DNA of 64,000 nucleotides from Streptomyces bambusae. GTDB taxonomy: Bacteria > Actinomycetota > Actinomycetes > Streptomycetales > Streptomycetaceae. The first letter of the stretch is position 1. Every line of letters begins with the position of its first letter. This document shows positions 50,753-61,621 of this stretch, piece after piece. Below the pieces are notes generated by a model that searched no databases, had not been told where the DNA came from, and saw only the letters and a program-made list of their open reading frames with translations. The translations under genes were made by a program, and so were the position numbers. Where the stretch lies: the NCBI RefSeq assembly GCF_020532645.1, contig NZ_JAJAUZ010000018.1, positions 1-64,000 on the forward strand, given 5' to 3'.

Positions 50753-50826
50753 AGCCGCCTGTCGGAATCGAACCGACGACCTCAAGATTACAAGTCAAGC
50801 GCTCTAGCCAACTGAGCTAAGGCGGC
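50753..50826 (-). tRNA. tRNA-Thr (anticodon TGT)
   Basis: On the minus strand a 74-nt cloverleaf starts GCCGCCTTAGCTCAGTTGGC. It has the T arm GTCGGTTCGATTCCGAC and acceptor end AGGCGGCT; CCA is not encoded. The anticodon loop CTTGTAA gives TGT, decoding ACA/ACG. The anticodon stem is CTTGA against TCTTG, so it contains two consecutive T-T mismatches in an otherwise standard structure. Confidence 0.95.
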
Positions 50827-50937
50827 ACGCCCGTGCAGTGTACCCAGGGTCGGGCGGGGCGGTGCTCCGTATTACGACGTGACCCGGGAGGCTGACAGAA
50901 CCGGAATCGGCAGGTAGCGTGCCGGGAAGTCCATCCT

Positions 50938-50953
50938 CATGGACTAGACCAAC
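50938..50953. promoter_or_regulatory. DasR-responsive element (dre) upstream of msiK
   Basis: CATGGACTAGACCAAC contains TGGACTAGACCA, one mismatch from the dre core TGGTCTAGACCA. It ends 55 bp before the msiK ATG. Two similar sites flank the nagK and sugar-binding genes. Confidence 0.8.
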
Positions 50954-51008
50954 CTTCCTTTACAACGGATCGTCCGGCACGTTCCTGCCGGTGAAGGGAC
51001 GCATCACC

Positions 51009-52097
<1,089 letters not shown>

Positions 52098-52127
52098 CCC
52101 GGAGCCGGTCCCGGCGACCGGTCGTGC

Positions 52128-52165
52128 ACACTGGCCCCCACCCGCACGGGTGGGGGCCAGTGTGA
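52128..52165 (+). terminator. Terminator of msiK
   Basis: Perfect 18-bp arms from CACACTGGCCCCCACCCG to its complement, with CA as the only unpaired centre, 30 bp after the msiK stop and followed by ACAAATA. Confidence 0.95.
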
Positions 52166-52295
52166 CAAATACCCCGGCACAACGGGCATTTCGAGCTGCG
52201 TGCGTCAACACCTCATTCGAAAAACCACGTCGAACCATCCCTCGACAGGGTGACTAAATGTCGCCAAATCTTCACCGAGCGCTACTCTCGCCCTC

Positions 52296-52709
52296 GTGAC
52301 CCACACTGCCCGCCGTATCGGCCGATCTCTCGCCCTGGTCCTGCCCGTCGTCCTGGTCCTCTCCGGGACCCTCGCGGTCACCATGGTCCCCTGGGCGGAC
52401 ACCTCCTCCTCCCAGGTCCTCACCGCCTCCGCGGAGAACGTCTCCGTGCCCGCCAAGGCCCGCGCCCCGCACGAGGTGCTGCGCGACAAGCTGCTCGGCG
52501 AACTGCAGGCGAAGAAGGACCCGGGCGTCGTCCTGACCCACCTCCAGCAGCAGGTGGACAAGCGCCCGTCGCTGGCCGGCTACTGCGGCCAGATCGCCAA
52601 GGCGATCGGCGCTAAGGCCGCCGAGATGTACGGGCCGACGAAGGCGCAGACGTACGCCCGTCCCGCCTGCGACACCTCGTACGCGTCGGGCGTGGCCTCC
52701 TTCGGCTGA
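52296..52709 (+). CDS. Small exported protein of unknown function
   Basis: Protein of 137 residues with an N-terminal hydrophobic segment (SLALVLPVVLVLSGTLAVTMVPWA) that is a signal peptide or anchor. The mature part is helical (APHEVLRDKLLGELQAKKDPGVVLTHLQQQVDKRPS) and ends with two cysteines (GYCGQ and PACDTSYASG) likely to form a disulfide. No family is recognised. GTG start. It is a single gene between msiK and the nucleotidyltransferase. Confidence 0.7.
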   Translation: MTHTARRIGRSLALVLPVVLVLSGTLAVTMVPWADTSSSQVLTASAENVSVPAKARAPHEVLRDKLLGELQAKKDPGVVLTHLQQQVDKRPSLAGYCGQIAKAIGAKAAEMYGPTKAQTYARPACDTSYASGVASFG

Positions 52710-52800
52710 CCCGTGGGCGGACCGGCCGGGCCCGCCGACGGGCGCGGCCGATCCGCCGACCCCCCGACCCGCCGTGCTGCACCCGGCATAGGCTGCGCGC

Positions 52801-53592
52801 ATGACGCCCATGCCCCCTGCCGACAGCACCTCAGCCAGCACGGCAGACACCTCAGCAGTCTCCGCGGCCGCGTTCCCGGCCGCCCCCACCCAGGCCGTGG
52901 TCCTGGCGGGCGGCCAGGGTTCGCGGCTGCGTCCGTACACCGACGACCGGCCCAAGCCGATGGTGGAGATCCCCGGGACCGGGGTGCCGATCATCGGGCA
53001 CCAGCTGGCCTGGCTGGCGGCCGAGGGCGTCACGGACGCCGTCGTCTCCTGCGGCCACCTCGCCGAGGTCCTCCAGGACTGGCTGGCGAAGGCCGAACTC
53101 CCGCTGCGCGTCACGACGGTGGTCGAGACCGAGCCGCTGGGCCGCGGCGGCGGCCTGAAGTACGCGGCCGCCCACCTGCCGCACCCGGAGCGCCCCTGGT
53201 ACGCGACGAACGGCGACATCTGGACCCGGTTCTCGCTGCGCGAGATGGCGGCCTTCCACGAGGAGCGCGGCGCGACCGCGACGCTGGCGCTGGCGCGGCC
53301 GCGGATCCCGTGGGGTGCGGTGGAGACCAACGAGTTCGGGCACGTCCTGGACTTCATCGAGTCGCCGCCGTCGCCGTATCTGATCAACGCCGGTGTGTAC
53401 GTGTTCTCCGCGGAGTTCGCGTCGCTGCTGCCGGATCTGGGCGACCACGAGCGGACGACGTTCCCGCGGCTGGCCCGCGAACGCCGGCTGGCCGGATTCC
53501 CGCTGCCGCAGGGGGCCTACTGGCGGGCGATCGACACGGCGAAGGACCTCACCGAGGCCGCGAAGGAGCTGGCGGCCCAGAAGGCCCTCTGA
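52801..53592 (+). CDS. NDP-sugar pyrophosphorylase-type nucleotidyltransferase
   Basis: Nucleotidyltransferase of 263 residues. The N-terminal 30 residues are Ala/Ser/Thr-rich and look disordered. The NTP-binding loop is AVVLAGGQGSRLRPYTDDRPKPMVEI, and the Mg-binding Asp is in YATNGDIWTRF near residue 141. Further features are AGVYVFSAEFASLLPDL and GAYWRAIDTAKDLTEAA, typical of mannose-1-P guanylyl- or glucose-1-P thymidylyltransferases. It lacks the C-terminal left-handed helix of longer members. The sugar specificity is not decided. Start ATG 52801; AGG-rich sequence upstream is weak. Confidence 0.88.
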   Translation: MTPMPPADSTSASTADTSAVSAAAFPAAPTQAVVLAGGQGSRLRPYTDDRPKPMVEIPGTGVPIIGHQLAWLAAEGVTDAVVSCGHLAEVLQDWLAKAELPLRVTTVVETEPLGRGGGLKYAAAHLPHPERPWYATNGDIWTRFSLREMAAFHEERGATATLALARPRIPWGAVETNEFGHVLDFIESPPSPYLINAGVYVFSAEFASLLPDLGDHERTTFPRLARERRLAGFPLPQGAYWRAIDTAKDLTEAAKELAAQKAL

Positions 53593-53670
53593 GGCCCTCC
53601 TCGGGCGCCCCGGGCAGGCCGCCGGGCCGGGCCGGGGAGCCGGTGGACACGAGAAACCGGTGGACACGAC

Positions 53671-53709
53671 GAAGGGGCCCGGCGCGCTGGATGCGCGCCG
53701 GGCCCCTTC
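53671..53709. terminator. Bidirectional hairpin between nucleotidyltransferase and DoxX genes
   Basis: Perfect 17-bp arms GAAGGGGCCCGGCGCGC / GCGCGCCGGGCCCCTTC with a TGGAT loop, between convergent genes. Confidence 0.93.
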
Positions 53710-53760
53710 CGTGTGCGTACGTACGGCCTCCCGTACGCCGGGCCGACCGGGCCGGGCGGG

Positions 53761-55323
53761 TCAGCCGAGGAGGCCGCCGACGAGGCCCGGCTCGCGGCCG
53801 CCGGGCTCGCCGGTGCCGCCCGTGCTGCCGCCTCCGGTGGTGCCGCCCGTGGAGGTGGGGCCGCCGGTGGTGGCGGGCGGGGGCTTGGGGGTGGTCTGGC
53901 GGGGGGTGGTGCTGCTGCCGCCGGTGCCGGTGCCGCGGGTGGCGGTCGGGGACTCGGCGCCGCGGGTGCCGCTGGGCCGGCTGGTGCCGGGGGTGGTCTC
54001 GCGGCGGGCGGTGGGCTCCTCGGCTGCGGTGGAGGCCGGCGTGGTGGGCCGGACGGCCTTCTTGACGGGCTTGCGGGTCTTGGCCGGCTCGTGCGGGAGC
54101 GGCTGTCCCGGCAGGTAGTTGCTGGGGGCGTCGCCCGGGCCGGGGACGGTGACCACGGTGGTGGAGCGGACGGCGCCGCCGAGGACGGAGCCGATGAGCA
54201 GGGTCAGGCCGACGACCACGGTGGCGATCATGGCGCCGCGGCGCAGCACCCGGCGGCGCAGCTCCCAGAGCGCGGAGCGCGGGCCGAGGGTGCGCCAGGC
54301 CTCGCCGGACAGGCGGGCGTCGATGGAGTAGACGGGGGCGCCCGCGATGATCAGCGGGCTCCAGGCGGCGAGGTAGATGATGTCGGGCGCGTCGTAGGCG
54401 GGGACGGTCTTCCAGCTGACGGTCATCAGCAGGGCCGCGGAGAGCAGCGCGCCGATGCAGCCGGCGAACCGCTGCCAGAGGCCGAAGACGGTCAGGACGC
54501 CGACGATGACCTGGAGGAAGGCGACGGTGAGGCCGGAGCCGACGGGGTGCGAGAGGGCGAAGTCGCGCAGCGGTTCGGCGAGCGCCCAGGGGTGCAGGGT
54601 GTGCAGCCAGGTGACCATGGAGCCGCGCTCGCCGCCGTCGAAGTAGACGGGGTCGCAGAGCTTGCCCATGCCGGCGTAGATGGAGATGAAGCCGAGGAAG
54701 ACGCGCAGCGGGAGCAGGACGACGCCGAGGTTCATGCGGCGGCCGGGGTAGTAGCCCTGGCGGTCGGTGTCGCGGTCCCGGTCGCCGGGGCGGCGCAGGC
54801 CGGCGTCGTCGGCGGCTCCGGCGGCGCCGAGTTCGTCGGGGCCGGGGCCGCCGTAGCCGGTGTGGCGGGGGTCGTGGTCCCGCAGCGGGGCGATGAGTTG
54901 GGTGTCGTCGTCGTGGCGCCGGGTGCGCTGGCCGACGACGGTGGGGGTGGGCATGGTGTCGTCGGTCAGGTCGATGCGCGGGATGACCTGGGTGGTGCCG
55001 CCGTCGTCGGCGTAGGGGTGGCCGTGGCCGGCCTCGCGGACGGCCTGGAGGAGTCCGCCGGTGGCGGCTCCGTCGGACTTGCCGCTCCACACCACGGGGG
55101 CGCGGCGCCGGCTCCGCACCGAGGCCCCGGCCACGGCAGCGGCGCCGCTCAGCGCGGGGACCCGGAGCGGACCGGCGGGGGGCACGGGCCGTCGGGGGGC
55201 GGCGGCGAGCTGCACGCGGAAGCTGGCGTGGTTCACGATGACCTGCGCCGGGTCGCACGGCACCTTCACCATGCTCAGCGCGGGCTGGTCGTCGAACCTG
55301 GGCGTTCTGGTGTCCACACTCAT
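53761..55323 (-). CDS. DoxX-family membrane protein with long disordered tails
   Basis: Membrane protein of 520 residues. Residues 1-195 are hydrophilic and charged (RRPGDRDRDTDRQGYYPGRR). A DoxX-type four-helix core follows at about 200-340 (VVLLPLRVFLGFISIYAGMGKLCDPVYF, GLTVAFLQVIVGVLTVFGLWQRFAGCIGALLSAALL). A further helix is near 365-385 (MIATVVVGLTLLIGSVLGG), and the last 115 residues are a Thr/Pro/Ser/Gly extracellular stalk ending GGREPGLVGGLLG. DoxX proteins act near quinone/thiosulfate and redox systems, but function here is open. ATG start at 55323. Confidence 0.82.
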   Translation of the reverse strand: MSVDTRTPRFDDQPALSMVKVPCDPAQVIVNHASFRVQLAAAPRRPVPPAGPLRVPALSGAAAVAGASVRSRRRAPVVWSGKSDGAATGGLLQAVREAGHGHPYADDGGTTQVIPRIDLTDDTMPTPTVVGQRTRRHDDDTQLIAPLRDHDPRHTGYGGPGPDELGAAGAADDAGLRRPGDRDRDTDRQGYYPGRRMNLGVVLLPLRVFLGFISIYAGMGKLCDPVYFDGGERGSMVTWLHTLHPWALAEPLRDFALSHPVGSGLTVAFLQVIVGVLTVFGLWQRFAGCIGALLSAALLMTVSWKTVPAYDAPDIIYLAAWSPLIIAGAPVYSIDARLSGEAWRTLGPRSALWELRRRVLRRGAMIATVVVGLTLLIGSVLGGAVRSTTVVTVPGPGDAPSNYLPGQPLPHEPAKTRKPVKKAVRPTTPASTAAEEPTARRETTPGTSRPSGTRGAESPTATRGTGTGGSSTTPRQTTPKPPPATTGGPTSTGGTTGGGSTGGTGEPGGREPGLVGGLLG

Positions 55324-55427
55324 CTAACCGAGTGATGGGTGTTTAGGACACTGCCTTGACAGGGGGGATGTGTCCGAGACCCGTCAAGATCCGGCCACTC
55401 GCATGGCCGCCCGCCGTTCGAACGGAC

Positions 55428-55536
55428 TCCCGCGCCTCAACCGCCGGACGGGGCAGGATCAAGCCCGTCCGGGGCCCCCAGCCCGCTGGGGCCGGGGGCG
55501 ATTGAGGACCGGGGTGCGGGGCGGAGCCCCCCACGA
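55428..55536. repeat. Composite repeat copy with hairpin insert
   Basis: Forward half (CGCGCCTCAACCGCCGGACGGGG) joined to a reverse half (AAGCCCGTCCGGGG ... GATTGAGGACCGGGG ... GGGGCGGAGCCCC) with a GCCCCCAGCCCGCTGGGGC insert, 4 bp before the rlmB stop on the opposite strand. Confidence 0.8.
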
Positions 55537-55539
55537 ACC

Positions 55540-56496
55540 TCAGCTGCGACGCCGCGCCGCCTCGTAGAGCACGACACCCGCTGCGACACCGGCGTTCAGC
55601 GACTCCGCCCCGCCCGGCATCGGGATGCGGACGAGGAAGTCGCAGGTCTCGCCGACGAGTCGGCCCAGCCCCTTGCCCTCGCTGCCGACGACGATGACGA
55701 CGGGCCCGCCGAGCGCCTCCAGGTCCTGGACCTCGTGCGTGCCCTCGGCCGCGAGGCCGACGACGGTGATGCCGGCCTTCTTGTACTCCTGGAGGGCCCT
55801 CGTCAGGTTGGTGACGCGTGCGACCGGCGTACGGGCGGCCGTGCCCGCGGAGGTCTTCCACGCGCCGGCGGTCATGCCCGCGGCCCGCCGCTCGGGGATG
55901 ACCACGCCGTGGCCGCCGAACGCGGAGACGGAGCGGACGATCGCGCCGAGGTTGCGCGGGTCGGTGACCCCGTCGAGGGCGACGATGAGCGGGTCGGCGC
56001 CCGCGTCGTACGCCTCGGCGGTCAGGTCCTCCGGGTGCGCGTACTCGTACGGCGGGACCTGGAGGACGAGGCCCTGGTGGTTGAGCCCGTTGGTCATGCG
56101 GTCGAGCTCGGGGCGCGGGGCTTCCATCAGGTTGATGTTGCCGCGGGCCTGGGCGAGGGCGAGGGCCTCGCGGACGCGCTCGTCGTTGTCGATGAACTGC
56201 TGGACGTACAGGGTGGTCGCGGGCACGCCGTCGCGCAGGGCCTCGAAGACCGAGTTGCGGCCGACGACCATTTCGCTCTGGCCCTTGGGGCCGCCGCGGC
56301 GCGGGGCGGGGCGGCGCTTGGCGGCCTGCCGGGCCATGGCGTTGGAGACGCGGAAGGCCTTGTGGCCCTTGCGGTCCTCGGCCTTGGGCGTGGGGCCCTT
56401 GCCTTCCAGACCCTTGCGCCGCTGGCCACCGCTGCCGATCGTGGCGCCCTTCTTGTTGGACGTACGGCGGTTCCTGCGCTGGCTGTTCCCGGCCAT
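55540..56496 (-). CDS. rlmB: 23S rRNA 2'-O-methyltransferase RlmB
   Basis: SpoU-class methyltransferase of 318 residues. The first 60 residues are Lys/Arg-rich, which is usual in actinobacteria. A substrate-binding domain follows ([24 protein letters not shown]), then the trefoil-knot catalytic domain with [36 protein letters not shown] and [21 protein letters not shown]. It methylates G2251 (E. coli numbering) in the peptidyl-transferase region. ATG start [16 protein letters not shown]. Downstream of cysS on one strand with 100 bp between, likely one operon. Confidence 0.95.
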   Translation of the reverse strand: MAGNSQRRNRRTSNKKGATIGSGGQRRKGLEGKGPTPKAEDRKGHKAFRVSNAMARQAAKRRPAPRRGGPKGQSEMVVGRNSVFEALRDGVPATTLYVQQFIDNDERVREALALAQARGNINLMEAPRPELDRMTNGLNHQGLVLQVPPYEYAHPEDLTAEAYDAGADPLIVALDGVTDPRNLGAIVRSVSAFGGHGVVIPERRAAGMTAGAWKTSAGTAARTPVARVTNLTRALQEYKKAGITVVGLAAEGTHEVQDLEALGGPVVIVVGSEGKGLGRLVGETCDFLVRIPMPGGAESLNAGVAAGVVLYEAARRRS

Positions 56497-56596
56497 GACC
56501 TCTACCTGTTTTCGTTGGTGCTGCGATATGTACGTATGAAGAGTGTGCCGCCCGGAACGCCGGGCGGCACCACTTGGCCGGAGCGGCCGGGCCCGG

Positions 56597-58000
56597 TCAG
56601 CGGGCGCCGAGCGTCCAGCGCGGGCCGGAGGGGCTGTCCTCGATGACCAGTCCGGACTGCTGGAGCTGGTCGCGGATGGCGTCGGCGGTCGCCCAGTCCT
56701 TGCGGGCCCGGGCGGCCTCGCGCTGGTCGAGGACCAGCCGTACGAGGGTGTCGACGGCGCCGTGGAGCTCCTCGCCGCGGTCGGTGTCGGTGCCGGCCCA
56801 GTGCGGGTCGAGCGGGTCCAGGCCGAGGACGCCGAGCATGGCGCGGACTTCGGCCAGGCGGGCGATCGCGCCGTCCTTGTCGTCTGCGGCGAGCGCGCTG
56901 TTGCCCTGGCGGACGGTGGTGTGGATGATCGCGAGGGCCTGCGGGACGCCCATGTCGTCGTCCATGGCCTCGGCGAACGCCGGCGGCACCTGGTCGGCGG
57001 GCTCGACGGGCTTGCCCGCCTTCTCGACGACCCGCTGGCAGAAGCCCTCGATGCGGGCGAAGGCGGCGTCCGCCTCGCGCAGGGCCTCCTCGCTGTACTC
57101 GATCATCGACCGGTAGTGCGGGGTGCCGAGGTAGTAGCGGAGCACGATGGGGCGCCAGTGCTTGACCATCTCGGAGACGAGCACCGAGTTGCCGAGCGAC
57201 TTGGACATCTTCTCGCCGGCCAGGGTGACCCAGGCGTTGTGCACCCAGAAGTTCGCGAAGTCGTCGCCGAAGGCCTTGGCCTGGGCGATCTCGTTCTCGT
57301 GGTGCGGGAAGATCAGGTCGAGACCGCCGCCGTGGATGTCGAAGGCGCTGCCCAGGTACTTGTGCGCCATGGCCGAGCACTCCAGGTGCCAGCCGGGACG
57401 GCCGCGGCCCCACGGGGTCTCCCAGGAGGGCTCGCCGGGCTTGGCGGACTTCCACATGGCGAAGTCGCGGGGGTCGCGCTTGCCGGTCTCGCCCTCGCCG
57501 GACGGCTGGAGCAGGTTGTCGAGCTCCTGGTTCGACAGCTCCAGGTAGCCGGGGTACGAGCGGACGTCGAAGTAGACGTTGCCGTCGGCCTCGTACGCGT
57601 GACCGCGCTCGATGAGGCCGCGCATCATCTCGACCATCTCGGTGACGTGGCCGGTGGCGCGGGGCTCGTAGGTGGGCGGCAGGCAGCCGAGGGCGTCGTA
57701 GCCGTCGTTGAAGGCGCGCTCGTTCTCGTAGCCGATGGACCACCACGGGCGGCCCTGGTCGCCGGACTTCGCGATGATCTTGTCGTCGATGTCCGTGACG
57801 TTGCGGATGAACGTGACGTCGTAGCCGCGGTACGCGAACCAGCGGCGCATGATGTCGAAGTTCAGGCCGGACCGGATGTGCCCGATGTGCGGGGCGGCCT
57901 GCACGGTCGCACCACAGAGGTAGATCGAGACGCAGCCCGGCGCGAGCGGGGTGAAGTCGCGGATCTGCCGGGCGTTGGTGTCGTACAGGCGAATAGTCAC
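56597..58000 (-). CDS. cysS: Cysteinyl-tRNA synthetase
   Basis: Class I synthetase of 467 residues. Start GTG gives [16 protein letters not shown]. The ATP motif is HIGH in [15 protein letters not shown], and KMSKS is in [12 protein letters not shown]. Zinc and cysteine-binding residues are in [23 protein letters not shown] and [17 protein letters not shown]. The C-terminal helices [22 protein letters not shown] complete the tRNA-binding end. Standard length. It is in a run of same-strand genes rlmB-cysS-ispF-ispD-carD, probably related to the conserved cysS-rlmB pairing. Confidence 0.97.
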   Translation of the reverse strand: MTIRLYDTNARQIRDFTPLAPGCVSIYLCGATVQAAPHIGHIRSGLNFDIMRRWFAYRGYDVTFIRNVTDIDDKIIAKSGDQGRPWWSIGYENERAFNDGYDALGCLPPTYEPRATGHVTEMVEMMRGLIERGHAYEADGNVYFDVRSYPGYLELSNQELDNLLQPSGEGETGKRDPRDFAMWKSAKPGEPSWETPWGRGRPGWHLECSAMAHKYLGSAFDIHGGGLDLIFPHHENEIAQAKAFGDDFANFWVHNAWVTLAGEKMSKSLGNSVLVSEMVKHWRPIVLRYYLGTPHYRSMIEYSEEALREADAAFARIEGFCQRVVEKAGKPVEPADQVPPAFAEAMDDDMGVPQALAIIHTTVRQGNSALAADDKDGAIARLAEVRAMLGVLGLDPLDPHWAGTDTDRGEELHGAVDTLVRLVLDQREAARARKDWATADAIRDQLQQSGLVIEDSPSGPRWTLGAR

Positions 58001-58106
58001 GGGACCAAGGGTAGTGGGCGTGTGGTAGTGCCCCGCGACCCTTTCGGAGACGCGGGGCGCTTTGGTTCCCCGATCGTTGCGGCGGCCGGGCGGGGTGCGG
58101 TGCGCC

Positions 58107-58640
58107 TCAGGCGGCGGGCGTGCGGTGGACGAGGGCGGTGGCGATGGCGGCCAGGCCCTCGCCGCGGCCGGTGAGCCCGAGCCCGTCGGTGGTGGTGCCG
58201 GACACCGACACGGGCGCGCCGACGGCCTCGCTGAGCGCCTTCTGCGCCTCGTCGCGCCGCTTGCCGACCTTCGGCCGTACGCCGATGACCTGCACGGACA
58301 CGTTGCCGATGGTGAATCCGGCGGCGCGCACGATCCGGGCGGCCTCGGCCAGCAGGGTGGTGCCGGCGGCGCCGGACCACTCGGGGCGGGAGGTGCCGAA
58401 GTGGGCGCCGAGGTCGCCGACGCCGGCCGCGGAGAACAGCGCGTCGCACGCGGCGTGGGCGGCGACGTCACCGTCGGAGTGCCCGGCCAGCCCGTAGCCG
58501 CCGGACGCGTCCTCGTCCCAGAGCAGGCCCGCGCACCACAGTTCGCGGCCCTGCTCGAAGGCGTGCACGTCGGTGCCGATGCCGACCAGCGGGATCAGCG
58601 GCGCGGCGGGCGCTGCGGGGGTGGTCGGCTCAGTAGGCAT
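58107..58640 (-). CDS. ispF: 2-C-methyl-D-erythritol 2,4-cyclodiphosphate synthase
   Basis: IspF of 177 residues makes the cyclodiphosphate of the MEP isoprenoid pathway. Zinc ligands are DVHAF near residue 25 and the H in [19 protein letters not shown]. The substrate-binding [17 protein letters not shown] segment is at the end. The first 15 residues are Pro/Thr/Ala-rich. The start overlaps the ispD stop by 11 bases, so the two genes are co-translated. Confidence 0.96.
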   Translation of the reverse strand: MPTEPTTPAAPAAPLIPLVGIGTDVHAFEQGRELWCAGLLWDEDASGGYGLAGHSDGDVAAHAACDALFSAAGVGDLGAHFGTSRPEWSGAAGTTLLAEAARIVRAAGFTIGNVSVQVIGVRPKVGKRRDEAQKALSEAVGAPVSVSGTTTDGLGLTGRGEGLAAIATALVHRTPAA

Positions 58641-59376
58641 CGGTGGCCCTCCTGCGGGCGAGTACGGCCTCGGCGAGTACGAGGTCCAGGGGACGGGTGA
58701 CCTTGAAGGCCTCCTCGTGGCCGGGCACGAGGACGACGGGGACGCCGAGCTTTTCCACCATTCCGGCGTCGTCGGTGGCGCCCTCGCCGTTGACGGCGAC
58801 GGCCTCGTGGGCGCGGACCAGGGTGGCGAGGTCGAAGCCCTGCGGGGTCTGCACGGCGCGCAGCCGGGCCCGCTCGGGGGTGGCGACGACGGGTTCGGGG
58901 GTGCCGGCGGGCTGCGGGTCGACTTCCTTGACGGTGTCGGTGACCGGCAGGGCGGGGACGACGGCGGGTGCGCCCTCGCGGACTGCTTCGACGACGGCGT
59001 CGACGGTGTCGACGGGGACCAGCGGGCGGGCGGCGTCGTGGATGAGGACGGAGGTGACGCCCTCGGGGAGGGCGTCGAGGCCGGCCCGGACGGACTCCTG
59101 GCGGGTCTCGCCGCCGGGGACGACGAGGAAGTCGGTGCGCTCGGGCAGTGCGTGCTCGTCGAGGAGGTTCTTGACCTCGGCGGCGCCGGCCGGCGGGGCG
59201 ACCACGACGACCAGCGAGACGGCCCGGGAGCGGGCCATGGCGCGGACGGCGTGGATCAGCATGGGGGTGCCGCCGAGGGTGCGCAGCGCCTTGGGGGCGC
59301 CAGGGCCCAGGCGGAGGCCGCGGCCGGCGGCGGGGATCACCGCGGCGGTGCGGGAGGGGCGCGAGTCGTCAGTCAT
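58630..59376 (-). CDS. ispD: 2-C-methyl-D-erythritol 4-phosphate cytidylyltransferase
   Basis: IspD of 248 residues transfers CMP to methylerythritol-4-phosphate in the MEP pathway. The CTP-binding loop is [42 protein letters not shown] holds the metal Asp, and [15 protein letters not shown] and [13 protein letters not shown] are diagnostic. ATG 59376 gives [18 protein letters not shown]; upstream codons are noise. Part of the carD-ispD-ispF order common in actinobacteria. Confidence 0.96.
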   Translation of the reverse strand: MTDDSRPSRTAAVIPAAGRGLRLGPGAPKALRTLGGTPMLIHAVRAMARSRAVSLVVVVAPPAGAAEVKNLLDEHALPERTDFLVVPGGETRQESVRAGLDALPEGVTSVLIHDAARPLVPVDTVDAVVEAVREGAPAVVPALPVTDTVKEVDPQPAGTPEPVVATPERARLRAVQTPQGFDLATLVRAHEAVAVNGEGATDDAGMVEKLGVPVVLVPGHEEAFKVTRPLDLVLAEAVLARRRATDAY

Positions 59377-59712
59377 CGGAGCTCCGGGCAGGCGGGCGAC
59401 GAAGGCCAGGTTTGTGGCTTCGGCCGGTGTGGGTATGGCCTGGGGGTACCCCCGGCCCGTGGTTGGGGGAGTGCCGGGCACGATGCCGCGACCGGGGCCC
59501 CTTCCGTGACGACCGGTCGTATCGGCTGCCCGGGCCCGGCACGCCCAAGGTGGTGCAGGGGTGCGCAGCGTACGGGTGCGGCGTGCGCCGGTGCTACCGA
59601 GCCGGCGCGGGTGCGGATACAGACATGCCGCAGCGCCCGGCAACAACGCCCCTCACGGGTGAGGGACGTGTCGGCGGGCACCGCGGCACGACTGTTGAGC
59701 GCACCTCGCGTG
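59377..59712. other. Gap between ispD and carD
   Basis: This 336-bp stretch has no credible gene. It contains the short palindrome CTGGGGGTACCCCCGG (about 59440-59455) followed by TTGGGGGAG, an arrangement also seen as the insert in some repeat copies. Otherwise it looks like ordinary spacer with the ispD promoter possibly near the ispD end. Confidence 0.45.
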
Positions 59713-60195
59713 TCAGGACGCGAGGACCTCGTCGAGGAGGGCCTCGGCCTTGTCCTCGTTGGTGTTCTCTGCGAGAGCGAGCTCGCTCACCAGGATCTGG
59801 CGAGCCTTGGCGAGCATGCGCTTCTCACCGGCGGACAGTCCGCGCTCGCGCTCACGACGCCACAGGTCGCGGACAACTTCCGCCACCTTGATGACATCGC
59901 CCGAGGCGAGCTTCTCCAGGTTTGCCTTGTAGCGACGAGACCAGTTCGTCGGCTCCTCGGCGTACGGTGCACGCAGCACCTCGAAGACCCGGTCCAGCCC
60001 GTCCTGGCCGACTACATCGCGAACGCCGACGAACTCCGCATTGTCCGCAGGCACACGAACCGTCAGGTCGCCCTGGGCGACCTTGAGCACCAAGTAGGTC
60101 TTGTCCACGCCTTTGATCTGGCGAGTTTCGATGGCCTCGATCAGCGCGGCCCCGTGATGGGGATAGACCACGGTGTCGCCAACCTTGAACGTCAT
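59713..60195 (-). CDS. carD: CarD-family RNA polymerase-binding regulator
   Basis: Protein of 160 residues that binds RNA polymerase beta and stabilises the open promoter complex, essential in mycobacteria. The N-terminal Tudor-like RNAP-interacting domain is [22 protein letters not shown], with [14 protein letters not shown]. The C-terminal DNA-binding helices carry a conserved tryptophan ([22 protein letters not shown]). ATG start with GGAAGGGG upstream. It heads the ispD-ispF run. Confidence 0.97.
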   Translation of the reverse strand: MTFKVGDTVVYPHHGAALIEAIETRQIKGVDKTYLVLKVAQGDLTVRVPADNAEFVGVRDVVGQDGLDRVFEVLRAPYAEEPTNWSRRYKANLEKLASGDVIKVAEVVRDLWRRERERGLSAGEKRMLAKARQILVSELALAENTNEDKAEALLDEVLAS

Positions 60196-60808
60196 GTGAC
60201 AGGTACCCCTTCCGTGGCTATCCAGGGTAACACGAGAACTGACTGTTATGAATGGCGTTTTCGCAGGTCAGGGCCTATCTCGGGGCTTGACAACCACGAC
60301 ACGGACGTGCTGCGCGGGGGTTCCGGAAGGGGGTATTCGCAGGTCGGAGCGGCTGACAGCACGCCCCGAAACGGCCACGTTACACCTCCCGGGTGATGGT
60401 GGCGCTGTGACGTACGTCCCGTTTTGCCGGGTTGGAAGACCCGAAAGTCAAGTACTCCGTTCGACTGGCGGGCATCTGTACGGAGTGCCTTCCGGCCCAA
60501 TCTGGAATTGATCACCACCCGGATCCTCCGGAACAGGTCGGCCGTAATAGCGGAGGCCGTCGGAAGCGGTCACGGGGTGGCTCGAAATTGATCACCGGCG
60601 ATATGGCGGCGATATGCGAACGGGAGAGTGAACGGGGGGTTGAAGGCCGGGGTGATCCACTGCGCGGAGGGTCGGGTGCGGGCGCGGGGCGGCGGCTCGG
60701 TAACCTAAGCCCGCTGACACACCCTTAGGGCGGCTTTACCTCGCCAGGCGCCAGGCGGAGCCCCCGACCGCTTCCGTCCGTACGTACGTCCTAGGAGATG
60801 CCGCCGCC
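60196..60808. other. Divergent region upstream of carD and the lipoprotein gene
   Basis: This 613-bp non-coding stretch is more A/T-rich than average (CTGACTGTTATGAATGGCG; GAATTGATCACC occurs twice, near 60505 and 60588, as GAATTGATCACC and GAAATTGATCACCGG). It should hold the carD promoter near 60200-60260. The direct repeat with ATTGATCACC may be a regulator site. CCTAAG...CTTAGG (about 60701-60728) lies upstream of the lipoprotein start. Confidence 0.5.
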
Positions 60809-61468
60809 GTGAGCCGGACCCTTCGACGCGGCGCCGTTGCCGCCGCCGCCATCGTGTTCTCGATCGGATCGCTCGCCGCCTGCGGCGCGGGCAACAACGC
60901 GCAGACCCTGGAGATCAAGCCGGACAACGCGGCGATCACCAAGGGCGACATCAAGATCCAGAACGCGCTGGTCATCACGCAGCCCGAGAAGGAGGCGAAG
61001 GGCCCGGCCGTCGTCTCCGCGACGCTGTTCAACGCCGGCCTGGAGCCGCAGACCCTCGACGGGATCGCCCTGCCGGGTGGCTCCGGCACCGTGAAGCTGA
61101 AGCCCGCCACGGGCTCCGGCAAGATCACCGTGCCGGCCGGCGGCTCCGTGGTGATCGGCGGCAAGGGCAACGCCACCGCCGTCATCGAGAACGGCCGCGA
61201 GTCCGTCAAGGACGGCGACGCGCAGAAGGTCGTCTTCCAGCTCAGCAAGACCGGTGACGTGGCCCTGGAGGCCTTCGTGGTCCCGGCCACCTCCTACTTC
61301 AAGGAGTTCGGCCCCGCCGAGGTCCCGGCCGCGCCGACCACCGCGCCCTCGGGCACCCCGTCCGGCACGCCCTCCGGCACCCCGTCGCACGGCGCGACCG
61401 GCACCCCCGCGGGCACGCCGTCCGGCACCCCGTCGGGCACGGCCTCCCACGCCGCGGCGGGCCACTGA
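60809..61468 (+). CDS. DUF461-type lipoprotein
   Basis: Exported lipoprotein of 219 residues. Lipobox LAAC at about residue 25 follows a hydrophobic signal. The mature domain (about 35-165) is a beta-sandwich (LEIKPDNAAITKGDIKIQNALVI, VVSATLFNAGLEPQTLDGIALPGG, SGKITVPAGGSVVIGGKGNA). The last 50 residues are a TPSGTPSGTPS stalk. The family resembles PCu(A)C-type proteins but lacks the His/Met copper ligands. From memory, homologues lie beside phoP in Streptomyces. Function unknown. GTG start with AGGAG upstream. Confidence 0.8.
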   Translation: MSRTLRRGAVAAAAIVFSIGSLAACGAGNNAQTLEIKPDNAAITKGDIKIQNALVITQPEKEAKGPAVVSATLFNAGLEPQTLDGIALPGGSGTVKLKPATGSGKITVPAGGSVVIGGKGNATAVIENGRESVKDGDAQKVVFQLSKTGDVALEAFVVPATSYFKEFGPAEVPAAPTTAPSGTPSGTPSGTPSHGATGTPAGTPSGTPSGTASHAAAGH

Positions 61469-61525
61469 CCCGCCCGGCGGCCCGCCTGCCGTGAGGGGCC
61501 GGAACCGGGACCGCCACCGCCGTAC

Positions 61526-61577
61526 AGAACGGCCGGAGGGCCCCACCCGATCCAGGGTGGGGCCCTCCGGCCGTTCT
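61526..61577. terminator. Bidirectional terminator between lipoprotein gene and phoP
   Basis: Perfect 23-bp arms (61526-61548 and 61555-61577), beginning AGAACGGCCGGAGGGCCCC, with a GATCCA loop, between convergent genes. Confidence 0.95.
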
Positions 61578-61621
61578 GCTCGCGCCGCCACCGGCTCGCG
61601 GGCCGCCGCGGTCCGTGCGGC

